A DNA stretch of 64,000 nucleotides from Branchipolynoe longqiensis (lineage: Eukaryota; Annelida; Polychaeta; Phyllodocida; Polynoidae), in the NCBI GenBank assembly GCA_030323885.1, contig JASIRB010003059.1, positions 1 through 64,000 on the forward strand, in the 5' to 3' direction. The translations under genes were made by a program, and so were the position numbers. Shown one piece after another: positions 1 to 9,243 of this stretch; position 1 is the stretch's first letter, and every line of letters begins with the position of its first letter. The notes beneath the pieces are model-generated. The model had not been told where the DNA came from. It saw only the letters and a list, made by a program, of their open reading frames with translations, and searched no databases.

Positions 1-222
1 AGGGCCCACCCCACCACGCCCTGCCACGTCTATCCCGTTGGTGTACCATTACAGGAAAATCATAGTATCCATTGTATTGAAAGATCATTTTTATCCTGAA
101 TAAGTAGGTTAAAATTTCTGGTACCTCACGTGCTTCCTTCTCCCTAGCCCACGTCTACCCGAGGCTTATACCTCGGGAAAACAACAGTTATCCATCATCT
201 ATACCCAGGTAAGATTCATATA
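1..222 (+). repeat. DIRS-type terminal repeat fragment
   Basis: This stretch matches the reverse complement of 7642-7860, including a CCGAGGCTTATACCTCGGG stem at about 161-178 and a GTAAGATTC block near 210. It looks like the outer end of a DIRS-like retrotransposon whose body lies left of the window. No ORF belongs to it. Confidence 0.55.
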
Positions 223-614
223 ACTATACTATATATAAACAGTTGGTCCCTGTGTAAACAGAATAACAAGACTGATGTGGTTGAGAAAAAGTATAATTCT
301 CTGGCCTGGGAATATATGAATTGCTGCTAGTTAAAATTTGACCGTCCGAACATGTCTGACTCTGAGTCAGAACCGGAACTACCGGGAATCCACCAACTAC
401 CGGGCGCAACGATTCCAGACCAAATAACAAAAAACAAGACCTGCATCAATATGTCCTCTCTAAAACAAACTGGCCTACAGCTGAGCAAAGTTCCACCCAC
501 TCACACCCCCACTCACTCTCCCACCCACTCACTCAGACACCCACTTCAAGCATCAACCTCACTGGTTAGGCACTATCATGAGAGCAGGTACTTACACTAT
601 TTTCTAAACTATCT
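223..614. other. Unassigned sequence
   Basis: I see no gene here. A short open frame at 352-618 is low in complexity (Ser, Pro, Thr and His from CACTCACCC-like repeats near 495-540) and has no recognisable domain. Confidence 0.5.
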
Positions 615-968
615 TTAAAGCTGCATAGTCCGATGAAATATCAAATTTTCAAAACCAAACCAATTATCTAGATTTGATTTGACATATCTAACTTAGATAC
701 TGATGCACTTATTAAGCATTTGTTTCTGCGTAGAAGGCAATACTGAGTCAATTTAACAGAACCTGTTACTGCAGAAGTATATAGTGTCAGAGTTTTGGCA
801 AACTTGCCAAAACTAATTTTCCATTTTGCACTCAAAATATCTAAAATGTTTACCATTTAAAATAAAAGTAACCTTGAACTAATGTAAAGTAGATACTAGT
901 GATCGATGTGATATATTTATCTCAGAAAAAATACAGAAATTCAAAACCAACAGACTATGCAACTTTAA
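615..968 (+). repeat. MITE, TTAAAG(C/T)TGCA family, copy 1
   Basis: The ends are TTTAAAGCTGCATAGTC at the left and its near inverted complement at the right (GACTATGCAACTTTAAA). The body aligns along its length with the reverse complement of 45282-45632. Non-coding, with no transposase; the flanks are AT-rich and I could not fix a target duplication. Confidence 0.65.
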
Positions 969-1383
969 ACATACACATTTTTTACGCACTATACACAATA
1001 AGGGTATTCCTAGTATTTCGCATCCTGATATGACCTTACACTACAGGGATATAATTAAGCCAGACTTTTCACTTGTCCATTGGCCAAGTCTGGTGTGATT
1101 TTCACTTGTCCGTCTTAATTTTCACGTGTCCCGGACAAGCTCTTATTTCGAACGCTGCCTTAGGTGTTGCCAGGACGTAAAAGTCCAAAAACCAACTGAA
1201 AACCAGAAGTCAATAACCAGGGGAGAATTCATAGCCTAAAATACATATTCTTGTTAGTCTGAATCAATGATATTCCATGCATAGTTTTATTCTTTTAATA
1301 TTTACTGATTTGTATTATGTTTTTATCGTTTCTAATTACTCTGCAGTAAAAGTCATTTTTATTATTTCCAATTCTATGTTTGT
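969..1383. other. Unassigned, with a SINE-1 tail scrap
   Basis: Mostly AT-rich with nothing recognised. Positions 1155-1195 match the 3' tail of SINE-1 (TGTTGCCAGGACGTAAAA). An imperfect repeat of ACTTGTCC occurs at 1070-1125. Confidence 0.45.
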
Positions 1384-2014
1384 ATCGTTATATTAGGGTG
1401 CACTCTTCCCACGGATGGGCCACACCATACCACACATCATGGGGTGTCGGTGATTGGTTGCTTTTTGTTTTGTTTTATAAACAAGAACGTATACCTAGAT
1501 TGGCACTTAAACCCACTTCTGCCATTCCGGTGTCGCAGTTTCCGCGGTCCGCCAGTTTCCGCATCGCTTCTGCGCATGCGTCAAAATCGAACAGCATCGT
1601 CACTAACGTTATAAATTTAATATAATGTTTTTGGTATAGATGTTTTCTATATGTGTACCAAGCGATTTGTTTCTAGGTGGTGTGGTTTTAAAGATATTTC
1701 ACTTTTTCTGTATTTTCTGTATGAAGATTGCTCACGACCATTGACAATGCCTTGAGTTTGACATTATGCACAGTGCAAAACATTAGTCTTATTCAAAATT
1801 AATAGAAATCAAGAACCCTAACCATATAAATTTAATATAATCTTTTTGGTAAAGATGTTTTCTATATTTGTACCAAGCGATTTGTTTCTAGGTGGTGTGG
1901 TTTTAAAGATATTTCACTTTTTCTGTATGAAGATTGCTCACGGCCATTGTCAATGCATTTGAGTGTATGCGGACCTCGGAAACTGGCGGACGGCGGAAAC
2001 TGTGACACCGGGAC
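1384..2014. repeat. Composite module of direct and inverted repeats
   Basis: Direct repeats of about 140 bp lie at 1612-1761 and 1825-1966 (both read through TACCAAGCGATTTGTTTCTA). Outside them, 1525-1560 and 1976-2013 are inverted copies of each other (GTTTCCG..GTCCGCCAGTTTCC). The arrangement looks like a palindromic element with a duplicated interior. No coding potential. Confidence 0.6.
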
Positions 2015-2139
2015 TAGCACCATAACTATTAGTCTATCTAGGCTCCCTGATGCAATCAACCTACCCACGCCTATCTGTGTATGTGGCATTTCACCTGGTG
2101 AGCTCAGTGCATCTCACAGCACTACCATACCCAATGTTT

Positions 2140-2335
2140 GTGCCGTTATGTTGGGGTGCACTCTTCTCACGGATGGGGCGTTAGTAAACCACACCACCAG
2201 TACTACTTGTGTTTGTGCCTTTACGTAGGGGTGCGCCCTCCCCGCGGGTAGGTCATTAGTAAATCACACCACACGGTGTTTGTACCGTTACGTGGAGGAG
2301 CGGGGGCGTTAGTAAAGTACACCACCTGACTCCAA
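2140..2335. repeat. Short tandem repeat, unit about 72 bp
   Basis: About three diverged units, each reading roughly GTTTGTGCCGTTACG, then a G-rich part, then GCGTTAGTAAACCACACCACC. A related piece occurs at 1392-1430 and a weaker one at the start of the window. Confidence 0.55.
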
Positions 2336-2497
2336 AGAGCAAAGCGATGTAATACAGTTTAAAAGTATGGTGGGCGTTATCCCTAAAATGGGTCGTTTTT
2401 CCCACACATGAATTTATTTGTTTATAATAAGTCGATAAACATTGTTGAATAAAATATGATAGCTAAACAACACCACATTAGTCAGGATAATGTTAGA

Positions 2498-2785
2498 CTT
2501 TGTTTGTTGTTTTACGTCATAACAACATCTAAGGTAATATCAGGATGGGTACCAACTTATGACAGTGTGCACTCATGGGGACTTTATAGTGCTGCCCCAC
2601 TGGGAGACTCAGGCCACAGCACCACGACCTGATACCCCCACTCAGTCACATTATCCTGACACTGAGTCTGAGCCAACCAGTCCTTGCCCTATCCTAGAAA
2701 GCGACAAGTATCAATTTTTAAGTCATTGGTTTGACTGGATAATGGTTCGAACCCATGGGTTTGGATCCCCCCATCTCTCAAGAGG
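2498..2785 (-). repeat. SINE-1 (tRNA-derived), antisense copy
   Basis: This is the commonest SINE in the window. Read on this strand it starts with the tail (TTTACGTC..AACATCTAAGG), passes CAGTCACATTATCCTGACAC, and ends near GGTTCGAACCCATGG, the complement of the tRNA-like B box. The tRNA-like head is mostly missing in this copy. Confidence 0.75.
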
Positions 2786-3205
2786 ATATTAATACATAAG
2801 GATGCCCAGGTTGTATAATATTAATAACATATCAATATAAAAGGTCTCTAGATAGAGTGGGGCTTGGGTAAATGGATCATTTTGTAGTGTTTATTTATTT
2901 TTGTTTGTCTTGCAATGGAACTGGGACTGCCTGAGCCCCTTTGGGAGATGTGTGTTAACCGAATTCCAAGAACGTAAATATCACGGCACTTTGGCTATTT
3001 GTGTTGAGACTGAAATAAGCAAGAACCCAAAACTGTTTACTCCCAACTGGGAAAACCCGGTTGGTGCGCCTCGGGGGGTAGGGTGGGGTGTGTGATGTGT
3101 GGGGGTTGGGGGAGGTTTAGCCTCACCTCAGCCCACTGTCACCACCACCAACCACCACCACCACCACCACCACCTCCTCTCTTCCCAGCTCAGGCCACAA
3201 CCACT
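2786..3205. other. Unassigned sequence
   Basis: No gene recognised. It has a G-rich run at 3073-3115 and a CACCAC-rich run at 3138-3175 that leads into the minisatellite. Confidence 0.45.
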
Positions 3206-3665
3206 TTCCCCAACTCAGTGCATCTTACTCAGGCCACCAACACCGCTCTCTACAATCGTCCAGGCCACCATCACCCACTGCATCTCACTCAGGCCACCAC
3301 CACTCTCTACATCTCACTCAGGCCAGCGCCACCCTCTGCATCTCACTCAGGCCACCACCACTCTCTGCATCTCACTCAGGCCACCACCACTCTCTGCATC
3401 TCACTCAGGCCACCACCACTCTCTACATCTCACTCAGGCCAGCAGCACCCTCTGCATCTCACTCAGGCCACCACAACCCTCTGCATCTCACTCAGGACAC
3501 CACCACCCTCTGTATCTCGCTCAGGCCAGCACCACTCTCTACATCTTGCTCAGGCCAGCACCACCCGCTGCATCTTGCTCAGGCCACCACCACTCTCTGC
3601 ATCTCAGTCAGGCCACTGTCACCCTCTGCATCTTGCTCAGGCCACCACCACTCTCCACTTAACGC
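3206..3665. repeat. Minisatellite, 29-bp unit
   Basis: About fifteen units of a 29-bp sequence containing CATCTCACTCAGGCCACCAC then CACTCTCTG. Because 29 is not a multiple of three, the same array is open in several frames; the His/Ser/Pro-rich open frames across it are products of the repeat, not genes. Confidence 0.85.
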
Positions 3666-4205
3666 TCATGAAGGCATCACCCAAAAGCCACACATTTGAT
3701 AAAAAAAAAGCTATTAATTTAATTCAGAAACTATGCCATCGACAGAATATGCATTGACGTGCGACCTGGGAGAAATGACGCAAAAACTAACATTTTGTGT
3801 AAAATCCAGTATTTTATCACATGAAATAAAAATGTGAAGCATTGTATAACACGAATCTCACTTTGTTTTCTCGAAGGAGAAGATTGTGCATGACCACACT
3901 GCGGCCTTATTCCAAGCATCAACCATTTCCATCTCTCTATATATATACACACACAATTACTGATGTGTGATCTGAAGTTTTTCTTCTTGTTTCTTTCTTT
4001 ACTATCCCGTCCCCACTACACCCCCCCCCCGATCCCCCCCCCCCCCCCCACACACACACAATACGCACATTCCTCAGTCTCTCTCCTCCTTGAGACTCCA
4101 TTGCTTTACAACCATTACTCATTATCCAAGGCCGTGCCATTGCTCCACATCACGTTATACCTGGCTTACGTGCAGAGCAGGCTCTACTAGACCTCTGTGT
4201 GTGCC
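3666..4205. other. Unassigned, with a C homopolymer tract
   Basis: No gene seen. A near-pure C tract covers about 4020-4049, broken by GAT, and is followed by (CA)n. Such tracts are prone to assembly length errors. Confidence 0.5.
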
Positions 4206-4407
<202 letters not shown>

Positions 4408-4409
4408 CC

Positions 4410-4835
4410 ATGACCTGATATCTCACTCAATCACATTATCCTGATAGTGATACTGTGCAAAGCAGTCCTTGCCATATCATAATAATGCCGAGTGCATGGC
4501 TAGGAAGCAACAAGTATCAATTTTAAGTCATTGGTTTGACTTGACTGGGGCAGTGTTCAGGGTACGCCTCCGAGACGTCTGGGGGAAATCCCTGACGTCA
4601 CGCTAGTCTGAACGGCAAAAGCAGTTGGTCGCCCCCATAGGCGACATCCATTTGCAATGGAAAAGAAGCGCTCTGATTGGCTGAAACCACTCAATACGCC
4701 GCCCATTTTCGAGGCGCTTTTTGTTTCCTGTTTGAAATAGGAGGTGTCTCCAAGACGTACCCTGAACGGAAAGAGGAGTCTCCGAGACGTCACGGAGGCG
4801 TACATTAAACGCGGCCCATGGTTCGGATCTCCCGA
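4410..4835 (-). repeat. SINE-1 antisense, split by a MITE
   Basis: Positions 4410-4548 carry the body of SINE-1 up to TGGTTTGACTTGACTGGGG, and 4816-4835 appear to resume with CCATGGTTCGGATC, the B-box side. The gap is the element at 4549-4815. Diverged relative to the copy at 27283-27625. Confidence 0.6.
4549..4815. repeat. MITE with CGTCTCGGAGGCG-type ends and a CCAAT motif
   Basis: The ends read about GTACGCCTCCGAGACGTC and the complement of TACGCCTCCGTGACGTC. The interior has CCATTTGCAATGGAAAAGAA followed by GCTCTGATTGGCTGA, also found at 31942-32232 and 29755-29960. Non-coding. Confidence 0.6.
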
Positions 4836-4938
4836 TCTCCCCCACCACATGGTACATTACCGCCTCACACCAGGCATTTAATGCAGTTAGATTTGGTGTG
4901 TAGCTGTGCCAGCCTAGCTTTTGTTAATCACTATCATA

Positions 4939-5470
4939 AGCCATGTTCACACGGGCAATGTAAATCGATTCGTAGAAATCGACTTGCCTAGTTCGACGCA
5001 CATTTCGCGTGTGAACGGGCGTCTGAGTCGAATTAGGCCTGAATCAATTTCTGTGATCCGCATATTGTAAACCACTTGTAGAGGTCGATTACGTAAATCG
5101 ATTTCTGTGAATCGATTTATTTTGCCCGTGTGAACGCACTGAGGCGGATTAAGGACGTCACACTATATAATTTGGTCTATGAAACCGCTAGCTGTGCACA
5201 GATATTTTTTTCAGCATTTATTTTTAGGGTTTCACTGCCCAGCAGAAGTTGACCATTTCAAAACAATACGATTCAGTCCATACATATCTAGGTCAAACCC
5301 ACACTCTCTCGTGGCGACGTCGACTAACCGAAACTGGCGCTGGTTAGTATCGCCTTGCTCATGCGCTGATATCGATTTCCGGCCCAAGTACTGCCCGTGT
5401 GAACGCGCATCTAAATCGATTCACAACGCGCATCTAAATCGCTTTACATTTTGCCCGTGTGAACACGGCT
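4939..5470 (-). repeat. Harbinger-like MITE, TTCACACGG family, copy 1
   Basis: The terminal repeats are AGCCATGTTCACACGGG and the complement of AGCCGTGTTCACACGGG. The flanking trinucleotide is ATA on both sides (4936-4938 and 5471-5473). The interior is the inverted relative of 35203-35799, sharing the CACTGCCCAGCAGAAGTTGA region. The 3-bp duplication suggests the PIF/Harbinger group (inference). Confidence 0.7.
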
Positions 5471-5660
5471 ATATAATAATGCAGAATCAAGTAGTTCACA
5501 TTTAACAAACAATTGACCCGAAATTACACAAGGGCATACACTAGTGATCGGACACAACTTGACAATCGAAACCTCACTCTCCGAGTTTACAAACTCTCGC
5601 CTGTCATAGGTTGTTTGTTCCCCCGACCAAGGGGGGCCAATCCGATATTATCAGAACCTC

Positions 5661-6239
5661 AAGCCCCAGTCGCACCTACCCGGACGAGCCCCGGATTTTT
5701 AGCTGGACCACCCCCGGATAAAATCGCTATTTTGGTCGTTTTTGGCCTTGCAGTCACAGGTACCCAGATGAGCCACGGACTACAAGCCCAGATCACCCAA
5801 CTTAGCCCCGGACAAACCCCGGATGATAGCCTGAAATGCGGGACTCATCCTGGGGTAGCCTGTGAGTAATACGTAGTCATCCGTGGCTAATCCGTGGTCA
5901 TCCGGCGTGTCCAGGTCTTATTCGGGAAGTCCGGGAGTGGTCCGTGGCTACGTGAGGGCTAGTCCGGGTTAAACCATGGCTAAAATGTGGCTCATCCGGG
6001 GCGAAACAGCCCCAGACTGGCACGGACGTGGCACGGACTACTCCCGGTCCACCCCCGGACTATCCGGACCACATCGGATCGTAAAATGCCCCAGATGTTT
6101 TAAACATTTCAAAGCATCCGGGGCAGACCCCAGGCGAGGCCGGACCAGCCACGGATCACCAAGGACCAGCCACGGATCACGCCGGATCACGGTCCGGGGC
6201 TCGTCCGGCCCCTGATCTGGGTAGTGTGACTGGGGCTTC
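5661..6239. repeat. Fold-back MITE FB1
   Basis: Terminal repeats are AGCCCCAGTCGCACCTACCC and the complement of AGCCCCAGTCACACTACCC, with TCA next to both ends. The inside is packed with variants of CGGATCAC, CCGGAC and CCACGGA, around a central AT-rich hairpin (GATGTTTTAAACATTTC near 6095). No ORF with a domain. Confidence 0.65.
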
Positions 6240-6267
6240 ATCAGCCTGAACAGGCTGTGGCCTCATG

Positions 6268-6575
6268 AAGGTTCAACCAGTTATCAGACCGTTGTGTGAA
6301 GGGTCAACTGGCTATTAGACTATTGTGTGAAGGGCCAGCTGACTATCAGACCCTTGTGTGAAGGGTCTACCAGCTACTATCAAATCATTTTCTGAAGGGC
6401 CAAATGGCTATCAGAGACCCTTGTGTAAAGGGCCAACGAGTTATCAAACCATTGTGTGAAGGGCAGACCAGTCAGTTATTAGACTATAGTGTGATGGGCC
6501 AACCGACTATCATACCCTTTTGTGAAGGGCCAACCGGCTATCACTATCAAATCCTTATGAAGGGTCAAACCTTTC
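6268..6575. repeat. Minisatellite, about 31-bp unit
   Basis: About nine diverged units of GGCTATCAGACCCTTGTGTG then AAGGGCCAACC, for example at 6294, 6325 and onward. Non-coding. Confidence 0.7.
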
Positions 6576-6773
6576 TAATAGTAATACACACAAATGACTA
6601 CAGCATAATATCATACGCTGCATTAAAAAGTCTGAGTAGCATTATGATATGCATCACACACGACTGCAAGTACAATGCCATACCATGTAATCAGAGCGCG
6701 CCGCAGATTATGCAGCAGCAATGCGCTACCGCGGGTGGCCAGCGCCCTCAGGCGGCAAGCCCTTACTTGTACA

Positions 6774-7242
6774 CTAGGGCCGTAATCGATTAACACGACC
6801 CGGGCGACTCGGGTCATCCGAGTCGTCAGAATTTCAAATTGAACAATGCGAGTGGAGTCGACAAATAAACGTGCCGTGTACAAAACAACCCGACCCCAGT
6901 AACCCACCTCTTGGCTGGGGTTTGCAGGAGCGATGACGTCACATTTGCGCTGGTACCGTCCTGCAGGATAACAGCCACCGGTACCAGTCATACATATTAT
7001 TTTTGGTAATAACATAGATTAATGAAATGGAAATATCACTAAACTATGCCATCATAAAAATATTTAAATCATATTTTGCTGTAATTATATCGGCCATTAA
7101 AAAACAAAAAAAGGGCCACCATTTTGTTCACCCCGAGCGTGAAGAAGCGTATTCGATTATTCGACCCAAGTCTGCAGGATGTGCGCATGCGCCAAAAAGT
7201 GGCTCGGGTGACCAGAGTCGATTAATCGATTACGCCCTAGGA
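6774..7242 (+). repeat. MITE-A copy 1 (complete)
   Basis: Terminal repeats: CTAGGGCCGTAATCGATTAA and the complement at 7223-7240 (TTAATCGATTACGCCCTAG), with a TA at each edge. Inner palindromes CGGGCGACTCGGGTCATCCG and GTGGCTCGGGTGAC; also ATGACGTCA-like sequence near 6935. It is the reference for the split copies at 7283-13218 and 29117-30172. Confidence 0.75.
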
Positions 7243-7282
7243 GGACATGTTGCAATGTGCATCAGAGTAGAACAATGCACCA

Positions 7283-7641
7283 CTCGCACTCAGAGACCAT
7301 ATTCGATTAACACGACCCGGGTAACTCGGGTCACCCGAGTCGTCAGAATTTCGAATCGAACACCGCGAGTGGAGTAGAGAAATACACGGGCCGTGTGCAA
7401 AACGACCCGACCCCAGTAACCCACCTCTTGGATGGCGGTGATTAGGAGCGATGACGTCACCTTTGTGCTGGTACCGTCCTGTAGCAGTACAAGTCCTATG
7501 TGTTTTTTTAATGTTTAAAAAATATATCAAATTAATGAAATGGAAATATAACTAAACTATGCAGTCAAATAATACTTTAGACCCTATGTCGCTGTAGTTA
7601 TATTGGTTATTAAATATAAATATATATATATATATATATAT
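7283..7641 (+). repeat. MITE-A copy 2, left half, ending in (TA)n
   Basis: It follows MITE-A copy 1 closely (GATTAACACGACCCGGG at 7293; CCCCAGTAACCCACCTCTTG at 7411) up to the (TA)n run at 7619-7641, where it stops. The other half resumes at about 13082 after the DIRS block. Confidence 0.75.
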
Positions 7642-7955
7642 AGATTAGTTAGACGAATCTTACCTTGGTATAGATGATGGATAACTATTGTTTTCCCGAG
7701 GTATAAGCCTCGGCTAGACGTGGGTGAGGGAGAGGTAAGCACATCCGGGTCCAGCAATCTTTACCTACTAATTCAGGATAAAATGATCTCTAATAAAAAA
7801 TTCTAAAAACTAATGTTTCCTTGGTACAAGCAACAGTCTAGACGTGGTAGGGTGTGGAGGGTGGGCCCTCACCCACGTCTAGCCGAGGCTTATACCTCGG
7901 GAAAAGAATAGTTATCCATCATCTATACCAAGGTAAGATTCGTCTAACTAATCTA
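7642..7955. repeat. Head-to-head DIRS terminal repeats (palindrome)
   Basis: Positions 7642-7735 and 7871-7955 are inverted copies (AGATTAGTTAGACGAATC at one end, GATTCGTCTAACTAATCT at the other), with a spacer of about 135 bp. The left arm continues through GAGGTAAGCACATCCGGGTC, which is also next to the right ITR of the DIRS element near 12975-12997. It may be a terminal remnant of a second DIRS-like copy, or part of the internal complementary region of this one. Confidence 0.6.
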
Positions 7956-8000
7956 TTTTACCTCGGTATATAGCCTCAGGCTAGCCGCAGGCTAGGGAGA
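7956..8000 (-). repeat. DIRS 3' inverted terminal repeat
   Basis: 45 bp beginning TTTTACCTCGGTATATAGCC and ending GCTAGGGAGA on the plus strand. It is the inverted twin of 12998-13042. Confidence 0.8.
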
Positions 8001-8183
8001 CTTTACGTAATATCATTTTATCCTGATATTTAATTGTTATCGTTATGTTATTTGTTGTTTATTTTTGTGGTACGGAACATTCTTAAAATCACTGTTTGTG
8101 ACCAGGCTTATGTTCTCACCTTTTTGACCTTTTAATGCTGTAGCAGTCGTTGTGCGACACCACTGGGCTTCTCCAAACGCTTG

Positions 8184-8948
8184 TTAATAATGTCTAGCAA
8201 ACGATCGTTCGGTCTTCCATCCTGCATGCGCTAGTATGCGCTTGACCGAAATTCCTAGGAGGCGTGCCTTTGACACCATGGCTCCTCTCGTTGAGTGTGA
8301 CGCATATTTGTCCGTATTCACTCCTGCCATCTTTAGCACATTAATTGTCCAACGGGCGAGTGTGTCCCTTGAAATGCCCTTGTGTGGCTTAATAAAGCTT
8401 ATCAATAATTGTCTTGAGTTTCTAACTCCTTGTGTCTTGGATATATAAGTTCTAATCGCAGATACTACACACAGTTTTGGATTGTCCTTGAATTGCGTTA
8501 CATCAATTGATGACAAAGGGTCGCCTATGCGATTAGATTTTAACAATGTTGTTAAATCGAAGGTGGCTTGCCTTCTATCTATTTCCAATCCATCGAGTGA
8601 AAGTGCCACTATAGTTTGGCCTCGATGACCTGTGACTAACAGTAATAAAAGTGCTAACTTAAACCCTAATTGTTTTATATCCAGAAATCTATTATGTGGC
8701 CAATCCTTAAACATTTTGAAGACCAGTGACACATCCCAAAATCGGTCGTATTTTGGTTTAGGTGGGTTTTGTTCATAAATCCCCCTTAGTACCCAGTGTA
8801 TTACGTGATGTTTACCCATTGTTTCTCCCCCTAACCTGGGAAGAATGATCGATAGAGCACACCTGGCAGCATTAATTGCGCCGTAACCGAGCCCATCTTG
8901 TTCTAACATCCTGAAAAATCTGCACACTTGGGCAATGGTTGGATTCAT
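8184..8948 (-). CDS. Tyrosine recombinase of the DIRS element, catalytic part
   Basis: This 254-residue frame is the integration enzyme: DIRS elements use a phage-integrase-type recombinase in place of a DDE integrase. Visible active-site signatures are TGHRGQ (first Arg, about residue 109), HSTRGA (His-x-x-Arg, about 225), HAGW (about 242) and a terminal ARHY with the presumed nucleophile Tyr as the last residue. The N-terminal DNA-binding part is in another frame at 8953-9243, so a frameshift near 8950 splits the protein; the in-frame Met at 8948 is probably not the natural start. The family assignment is firm; activity of this copy is doubtful. Confidence 0.85.
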   Translation of the reverse strand: MNPTIAQVCRFFRMLEQDGLGYGAINAARCALSIILPRLGGETMGKHHVIHWVLRGIYEQNPPKPKYDRFWDVSLVFKMFKDWPHNRFLDIKQLGFKLALLLLLVTGHRGQTIVALSLDGLEIDRRQATFDLTTLLKSNRIGDPLSSIDVTQFKDNPKLCVVSAIRTYISKTQGVRNSRQLLISFIKPHKGISRDTLARWTINVLKMAGVNTDKYASHSTRGAMVSKARLLGISVKRILAHAGWKTERSFARHY

Positions 8949-8952
8949 CGGT

Positions 8953-9243
8953 TTAAACCTTTTGAATAAGACAGTAAACGCCCCATTTCTTCAAATATGT
9001 GGTATACATTTTAACTGTTCCTTTTCTCCACGCATGCGACACCAACCGTTCTTGTGTAATTTTGTCTAAACCAAATTGTTCTAGGTATTTATTCAGAAAA
9101 GGAATGCAAGCAATGGTGTTGTTGCTACGTTGCCGTGATGTTCCAGAGGGCCTTGGTGAGTTAGATTTCCTTGGGATTTTGGGAATCTTAGGCAGTCTCT
9201 GGCTGTCGAGACTATTCCCGCTAGCCACGGTTGTGTGTCCCAT
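8953..9243 (-). CDS. Tyrosine recombinase of the DIRS element, N-terminal part
   Basis: A 96-residue frame with a SAM-like N-terminal recombinase look (FLNKYLEQFGLDKITQERL, then AWRKGTVKMYTTYLKKW, which is typical of core-binding domains). It overlaps the end of the RT frame by about 150 bp in a different frame, the usual DIRS layout. It stops at a TAA just before the catalytic part opens in the next frame, so together with 8184-8948 it forms one broken gene. Confidence 0.7.
   Translation of the reverse strand: MGHTTVASGNSLDSQRLPKIPKIPRKSNSPRPSGTSRQRSNNTIACIPFLNKYLEQFGLDKITQERLVSHAWRKGTVKMYTTYLKKWGVYCLIQKV

Noticed and set aside
3083..3757. His/Pro/Ser-rich open frames of 187 and 224 codons
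   Set aside because: They are translations of the 29-bp minisatellite, open in two frames at once.
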